Made by a program: the position numbers and the translations under genes. Shown here in pieces: positions 5,725-9,647 of a DNA stretch of 9,647 nt. The stretch spans positions 1 to 9,647 of the forward strand of contig CAJGDN010000032.1 in assembly GCA_904502245.1 (NCBI GenBank), read 5' to 3'. Below the pieces are notes generated by a model. That model saw nothing but the letters and a program-made list of their open reading frames with translations. It did no database searches and was not told where the DNA came from. The stretch is from an uncultured Alphaproteobacteria bacterium (GTDB taxonomy: Bacteria > Pseudomonadota > Alphaproteobacteria > Rs-D84). Positions within the stretch are counted from its first letter, which is position 1; each line of letters starts with the position of its first letter.

Positions 5725-6594
5725 TTAAATTGAAAAGTTTGTATTTGCAGAAAATGTTTTCTGAACCGCCCCAGATGCACGTACCGGTATTGGGGTCTGG
5801 GTTATTGCGCCTGCCACCGCATCCAATCCATCGTCATGCACACCATACGCTCCGACAGGGGTCCAACCCAACATTTCTGACATCAATGGCGTCTGCCGAA
5901 CACGCGTATGCGCGTACAACCGTCCAGTTGATAACAATGGTTCAATTGCATTTAAAATTCGTTCTGATTTTGGTTTATTGTTCTTTTGCGAAATTACATG
6001 CACACAGATTCCACGACGTGTTGCACAATCCCGCATAATTTCAGGCACCCCAATTCCCAATCCATTTGTTTCAATTGTTATACGGTTAATTTTTCGTGTC
6101 CCCATAAAATCCAGAACCATATCGCATTGGCGTGATAATGGAAATGCTTCAGATTCATCAACCGTCAGATACAAGACGTCGTGTAAAAAGACGCATCTGT
6201 TTTTATCGTCACGAAACAATAATGCGCATGCACTGCTGTCGCGTTTTTTGCGTCCTGTGGACGGATCCCAATACAGCGTTACACCCGTTATCAAATGCGA
6301 ACCAATTTTCGCGCTGCGCACATCAAATTCTTCTTCATAAAAACGCACACCACCTGGGTCCAGCCGCGCGCGTTCAATTGGCACAAAATCTAACATCATT
6401 TGTGACATAAAATGTCGCACGCCAACCGTTTCACGTAACTGTTCAATGGCGTCCATCGGAAACAATTCTGGCCATACAGGTTCACCATTTGCATTAACTA
6501 TCGGAATTTTCAGCAATTTATACCCGCGCAAAAAAGGCGTTGAAAAAGCATTTTTTTCATATACCATGGGCATAGAAGCAAAGGAATTAGACAT
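5725..6594 (-). CDS. Large terminase subunit, C-terminal nuclease domain only
   Basis: From the ATG at 6594 this encodes 289 residues (294 if the in-frame TTG at 6609 is used). Residues about 20-75 match the hinge after the terminase motor domain (GYKLLKIP, WPELFP, LRETVG-RHFMSQ). The RNase H-like nuclease follows with its acidic residues in place: Asp110 (YWDPSTG), Glu175 (IETNGLG) and Asp254-Asp255 (HDDGLDA). In phages this domain cuts concatemeric DNA during packaging. The whole ATPase domain with Walker A and B is missing; upstream the frame runs only into antisense dnaB and hits a stop at 6709-6711. The chosen ATG has GGGGGTAA as a possible ribosome binding site. No good promoter is visible upstream. 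It is either a truncated relic or a domesticated nuclease; the active-site residues look intact. Confidence 0.8.
   Translation of the reverse strand: MSNSFASMPMVYEKNAFSTPFLRGYKLLKIPIVNANGEPVWPELFPMDAIEQLRETVGVRHFMSQMMLDFVPIERARLDPGGVRFYEEEFDVRSAKIGSHLITGVTLYWDPSTGRKKRDSSACALLFRDDKNRCVFLHDVLYLTVDESEAFPLSRQCDMVLDFMGTRKINRITIETNGLGIGVPEIMRDCATRRGICVHVISQKNNKPKSERILNAIEPLLSTGRLYAHTRVRQTPLMSEMLGWTPVGAYGVHDDGLDAVAGAITQTPIPVRASGAVQKTFSANTNFSI
6540..6567 (+). promoter_or_regulatory. Candidate dnaB promoter, inside the terminase frame
   Basis: TTGAAA (6540-6545) and TACCAT (6562-6567) are 16 bases apart, giving a start near 6574 and a leader of about 20 bases before dnaB. The -10 box is only moderate. 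It overlaps codons 10-19 of the terminase fragment on the other strand. Confidence 0.4.
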
Positions 6595-8158
6595 GGATTT
6601 TACCCCCAAAACGTTACCAACAAATCTAGAAGCTGAACAGGCTGTATTGGCTGCGGTTTTAATGAATAATCGCGCATTGGAACGCGTGTCTGAATTCCTG
6701 CGACCAAATCATTTTTCACACCCCGCACACCAGGAAATCTATAAACTGGCGGAACGTCAATTTGCGGCCGGCATCCCATTTGATATTATTACAGCAAAAA
6801 ACTATCTGGACCAACAAGGGGTCTTGGAATCCGTTGGTGGCGTAGACTATCTGACGCAATTGTCTGGTGCAGGCGCAACCGTTGTTAACGTTGAACAATA
6901 TGGACGCATCGTTTACGAACACGCATTACGTCGCGACCTGATTGCGCTGGGCCAAGAAATTACAGACAAAGCATTCATAGAAGACCTGGATAACCCTGCA
7001 TCACGCCAGATTGAATTAGCCGAACAAAAACTGTTTGATATGGCAACCGCAGGCGCATCAGAACGCGAAGTTACACCAATCGCCGCCGCATTGCAGACCG
7101 CGCTGAACGAAGCAGAAATTGCATACAAAGCAGACGGCCAATTATCCGGTCTGACCACAGGTCTGGATGCATTGGATAAATCAATCAGTGGTCTACATCA
7201 TTCTGACCTGATTATTATCGCAGGACGTCCGGCGATGGGTAAGACCACCCTGGCAATGAATATCGCATTTAACGCAGCAAACGCTATTGCATATGGACGC
7301 GCCAACCAAAATTACAAGGGTGCGGTAGTATTTTTCAGTTTGGAAATGTCCGCATCCCAGTTGGCGGCGCGTGTTCTGTCTTCGCAGTCTAAGGTTCCCG
7401 CATCCGCCATGCGCGAAGGAAATTTGACTGACGAAGATTTCTTGAAAATGTCCCAATATTCTGCCGCCATTGGCAAGGTACCACTGTTCATAGACGATAC
7501 ACCAGGAATGTCGGTACCAATGATGCGTACACGTGCACGCAGACTGGCACGCAAACATGGTGGTATTGCCCTGATTGTTATTGACTATTTACAGTTGATG
7601 ACGTCCCCTGGCGGTAAACACAGCGATAACCGCGTTCAAGAAATTTCTGAAATTACCCGTGGTCTGAAAATGCTGGCCAAGGAATTAGATGTACCTGTAA
7701 TTTCACTGTCCCAGTTATCACGCAGCGTGGAATCACGTGATGATAAACGACCAATGCTGTCTGACCTGCGTGAATCAGGATCTATTGAACAGGACGCGGA
7801 CATTGTTATGTTTACATATCGAGAAGAATACTATCTGCAAAACCGCGACCCATCAGAACGTCTGTCAAATACGACCAATAATGCAATGGTTGAATCATGG
7901 CAAAAACGTTATGAACGCGCCAAGGGCAAGGCAGATATTATCATCGGTAAAAACCGTCACGGCCGCCCTGAAACAGTGCGTACCGCATTCTTTGGCGATT
8001 ACAGCTTATTTGATAATTTACCAGAATTTGAATCATACGACGATAATGAATTCGCCCAACCAGCACCAACTGTGTCTGCAACAAATCTGAACAATGACAC
8101 AGATTTTGCACCAACTGCAATCAATCCAGACGACATTCCAGACGATATGCCATTGTAA
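6593..8158 (+). CDS. dnaB: Replicative DNA helicase DnaB
   Basis: Hexameric 5'-3' helicase that unwinds DNA at the replication fork. The 521-residue protein has the N-terminal domain beginning at NLEAEQAVLAAVL (11-23) and the RecA-like domain with Walker A GRPAMGKTT (211-219), FFSLEMSASQLAAR (247-260), Walker B LIVIDYLQLM (327-336), SLSQLSR (371-377) and the arginine-finger region IIGKNRHGRPE (450-460). No intein interrupts it. The acidic, low-complexity tail (about 480-521) makes it longer than E. coli DnaB (471). The frame is open further upstream to 6446, but homology begins right after the ATG at 6593, and AAGGA (6581-6585) sits seven bases before it, so this start is preferred. It overlaps the terminase start codon on the opposite strand by two bases. 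It looks like the host gene, not a phage copy. Confidence 0.96.
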   Translation: MDFTPKTLPTNLEAEQAVLAAVLMNNRALERVSEFLRPNHFSHPAHQEIYKLAERQFAAGIPFDIITAKNYLDQQGVLESVGGVDYLTQLSGAGATVVNVEQYGRIVYEHALRRDLIALGQEITDKAFIEDLDNPASRQIELAEQKLFDMATAGASEREVTPIAAALQTALNEAEIAYKADGQLSGLTTGLDALDKSISGLHHSDLIIIAGRPAMGKTTLAMNIAFNAANAIAYGRANQNYKGAVVFFSLEMSASQLAARVLSSQSKVPASAMREGNLTDEDFLKMSQYSAAIGKVPLFIDDTPGMSVPMMRTRARRLARKHGGIALIVIDYLQLMTSPGGKHSDNRVQEISEITRGLKMLAKELDVPVISLSQLSRSVESRDDKRPMLSDLRESGSIEQDADIVMFTYREEYYLQNRDPSERLSNTTNNAMVESWQKRYERAKGKADIIIGKNRHGRPETVRTAFFGDYSLFDNLPEFESYDDNEFAQPAPTVSATNLNNDTDFAPTAINPDDIPDDMPL

Positions 8159-8173
8159 TTTATAATTATTTTC

Positions 8174-8202
8174 TTGCACCACATGCATAAATTGACTATT
8201 AT
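8174..8202 (+). promoter_or_regulatory. Sigma70-type promoter of the HTH regulator
   Basis: TTGCAC (8174-8179) and TATTAT (8197-8202) are separated by 17 bases. Transcription would start near 8209, leaving a short leader with AGGAG (8224-8228) six bases before the ATG at 8235. Confidence 0.6.
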
Positions 8203-8218
8203 TTTGTCAAGAAATAGT
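8192..8218. promoter_or_regulatory. Operator-like inverted repeats over the regulator promoter
   Basis: TTGAC (8192-8196) and GTCAA (8206-8210) form an inverted repeat around nine bases, covering the -10 box and predicted start. A second, interlaced pair is ACTATT (8195-8200) and AATAGT (8213-8218). The size and place fit a binding site for an Xre-type dimer, so repression by the gene's own product is a reasonable inference. Confidence 0.45.
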
Positions 8219-8234
8219 TATTTAGGAGTTGCAC

Positions 8235-9242
8235 ATGGCCCAAGAAGAAATTATTTTTCCAAATAATATCCGTAACATACGTTTGGCAAACGGCATGAAG
8301 ATGACTGAATTGGCCCGCCAGGCAGGTTTGTCTTTATCCGCAGTTTCGAAAATCGAAAAAGGTGTGCGACGCCTGAATCAGAAACAATTATTAAATATCT
8401 GCAATATTTTAAGTTGCAAATTATCTGATATTTTCATCAAAGAATCTGACGATGTTGCAAACCAATGGCAATCTGAAATAAAACGCCGTTTAAACGACAA
8501 CGAAAACAGCGGCTTAAAGGTATTTGGCAGTGGATTGCGCAAAATCCGCCAACAATCCGGCAAAACAATTGCCCAGGCTGCAAAAGAAGCCGGCATGACC
8601 CTGTCTGTTTATCATAAGATTGAAGTTGGCCAGCGCGAAATATACAAAAATGAAATTGAACCATTGGCAAAATCTTTTGCGATGGGCGCAGAAGATTTGT
8701 TTGATAAAATTGCAAACTTGTATAAATCAGGTGAATTGAACAAACATATCAGCAAGGTAAAAGAACGCGTTAAATCTGTTCTGGTACCTGGGAACCCACT
8801 GTCTGGCATTGACATGCATGGCAGTCTTTATGGCGCAAAACTGTACGACAGCGCACGAAAAAAACTAGTTCCTGTGTTTGGCACACCATCTGGCAAATCA
8901 ATTGCATTTAAAAAATCTGATAAAACAATGATTGTTGCGCCAATGCCATTAGAAGGTCGCGCAGGTATTTACGCCATTGTACCAAACACAAAACGTTTGG
9001 GCAGCATAATTCCTGAAAAATCATATATTTTTGCAGACGCATTAACCCCCGCACAACCAGGCGACATGGCAGTATGCATAGATACTGACTTTGACACATT
9101 AGATAACGACACAACAATTAATGTTCAAATCGCCAGCATCCGCCAAGATTCCAAGGGCAATATTTACGGCCACATATCGGGTCCTGACGAAAAAATAAGT
9201 GCCAAAACAATGCACAAAGTTGTAATGATTGTTATGGAATAA
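8235..9242 (+). CDS. Transcriptional regulator with two Xre-type HTH domains and a degenerate S24/LexA-like domain
   Basis: The 335-residue protein has two similar helix-turn-helix domains: residues about 10-67 (MTELARQAGLSLSAVSKIEKG at 23-43) and about 97-156 (TIAQAAKEAGMTLSVYHKIE at 111-130). The C-terminal part (about 210-335) follows the S24 layout of phage repressors: GIYAIVP, then a proline-containing turn, SYIFADALTPAQPGDMAV, and a final beta-rich stretch. Where active S24 proteins have the GDSM serine motif, this one reads PNTKRLG, and I see no lysine at the usual second position (INVQIASIRQ). Self-cleavage therefore seems lost, leaving a dimerisation or sensing domain. AGGAG six bases before the ATG fixes the start. 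It has its own promoter with an inverted repeat, and the next gene follows after 34 bases. Phage origin is possible but not shown. Confidence 0.8.
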   Translation: MAQEEIIFPNNIRNIRLANGMKMTELARQAGLSLSAVSKIEKGVRRLNQKQLLNICNILSCKLSDIFIKESDDVANQWQSEIKRRLNDNENSGLKVFGSGLRKIRQQSGKTIAQAAKEAGMTLSVYHKIEVGQREIYKNEIEPLAKSFAMGAEDLFDKIANLYKSGELNKHISKVKERVKSVLVPGNPLSGIDMHGSLYGAKLYDSARKKLVPVFGTPSGKSIAFKKSDKTMIVAPMPLEGRAGIYAIVPNTKRLGSIIPEKSYIFADALTPAQPGDMAVCIDTDFDTLDNDTTINVQIASIRQDSKGNIYGHISGPDEKISAKTMHKVVMIVME

Positions 9243-9276
9243 TATCATTTATTTCACCCCGGAGAGAGAGGCCAAT

Positions 9277-9647
9277 ATGAAAGCAAAAATCAGAACAACC
9301 GCACAAAGATTATTAAACCTGTACCGCCAAGAACATGTAATTATTGGCGGTTGGGCAACCATTAATCCTATATTTATAAATGACGCAACCGATGAAGTTA
9401 TCACAGAATTAAAAGATATGCCAACAGGTCCAACCTTGATTCAGCATATTGAAAACCTGCGCAGTGGGAAAACCCCGATGGATTCAATTGAACGTGAATT
9501 ACTGCCATACGGTGGCATGATGACAGAATCAATTGCATCGATAAGCCTGCGTGACGATGAATTACATGAACTGCAAAATGCTATTGAACAATTTACACCG
9601 GACCAATCTGGTCTAAACATGTTCTTAGACACACCTGTCGTTCATAA
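9277..9647 (+). CDS. Unknown protein, N-terminal part (cut by window edge)
   Basis: An ATG at 9277 opens a frame of 123 codons to the right edge without a stop. A purine-rich ribosome binding site (GGAGAGAGAGG, 9261-9271) lies five bases upstream, and the codon style matches the neighbours, so it is very likely real. The protein begins with a basic stretch (MKAKIRTTAQRLLNLYRQE), then a short hydrophobic patch (VIIGGWATINPIFI, 21-34), and becomes acidic and helical (DDELHELQNAIEQF, 93-106). There is no signal peptide or membrane helix. I recognise no family. It starts 34 bases after the HTH regulator on the same strand, with no terminator between, so the two are probably one transcript and may be functionally linked. 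Confidence 0.7.
   Translation, partial: MKAKIRTTAQRLLNLYRQEHVIIGGWATINPIFINDATDEVITELKDMPTGPTLIQHIENLRSGKTPMDSIERELLPYGGMMTESIASISLRDDELHELQNAIEQFTPDQSGLNMFLDTPVVH

Larger units (their letters stand above)
4036..6594 (-). mobile_element. Remnant or domesticated phage DNA-packaging module (four genes)
   Basis: Four same-strand genes in phage order: large-terminase nuclease domain, podovirus-type portal, Bbp19-like protein, and a small membrane/coiled-coil protein. The gap after the terminase gene is 20 bases and the next two junctions are ATGA overlaps, so this reads as one translationally coupled operon. There is no integrase, small terminase, protease, capsid, tail or lysis gene. The left side ends in AT-rich DNA next to tRNA-Thr, the right side at the dnaB start codon. 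I see no flanking direct repeat that could be an attachment site. Codon style looks like the neighbours, which suggests long residence. Confidence 0.7.

Noticed and set aside
6446..6592. Longer dnaB start giving a 570-residue protein
   Set aside because: The extra N-terminus has no DnaB character, overlaps the terminase fragment on the other strand, and lacks the good ribosome binding site seen before 6593.
6593..8158. DnaB as a phage helicase belonging to the neighbouring phage module
   Set aside because: It is full length with a normal N-terminal domain, points the other way, and has its own likely promoter; host dnaB is the simpler reading.
1..9647. CRISPR array, insertion sequence or large repeat
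   Set aside because: No regularly spaced repeats, transposase motifs or terminal inverted repeats were found on either strand.

Overview
The window looks like part of the chromosome of a lower-GC alphaproteobacterium. Pointers are an RNase E with a long acidic insert in its S1 domain, a host-type replicative helicase DnaB, an MprF-type membrane protein, and AAGGA/AGGAG ribosome binding sites with sigma70-like promoters. A gut- or host-associated lineage is a guess from the overall style; the sequence does not prove it.

Layout. On the left (1-418, minus) is the start of a secreted protein of unknown function, cut by the window edge. A promoter region of about 350 bases separates it from a divergent gene for a stand-alone MprF-like flippase domain (771-1793, plus). 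Next comes rne (2001-3794, plus) with its own promoter and a structured leader. It ends in two back-to-back hairpin terminators that also face a convergent tRNA-Thr(CGT) gene (3857-3932, minus).

Positions 4036-6594 (minus) hold four tightly packed phage-derived genes. In transcription order they are the nuclease half of a large terminase, a podovirus-type portal (head-tail connector), a Bbp19-like small protein, and a small membrane/coiled-coil protein. There is no capsid, tail, integrase or lysis gene here, and the terminase lacks its ATPase half. All four frames are nevertheless open, and the last three genes are joined by ATGA stop-start overlaps. The module is either a decaying prophage relic or a small domesticated cassette.

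The module abuts dnaB (6593-8158, plus) so closely that the two divergent start codons share one CATG, and the likely dnaB promoter lies inside the terminase frame. After dnaB come a regulator with two Xre-type HTH domains and a degenerate S24/LexA-like C-terminal domain (8235-9242), preceded by a promoter overlapped by an inverted repeat suited to autoregulation, and then a gene of unknown function that runs off the right edge (9277 onward).

The observations most worth following up are the truncated packaging module fused to the dnaB start, and the tandem-HTH regulator with an apparently dead protease domain and its own operator-like site.
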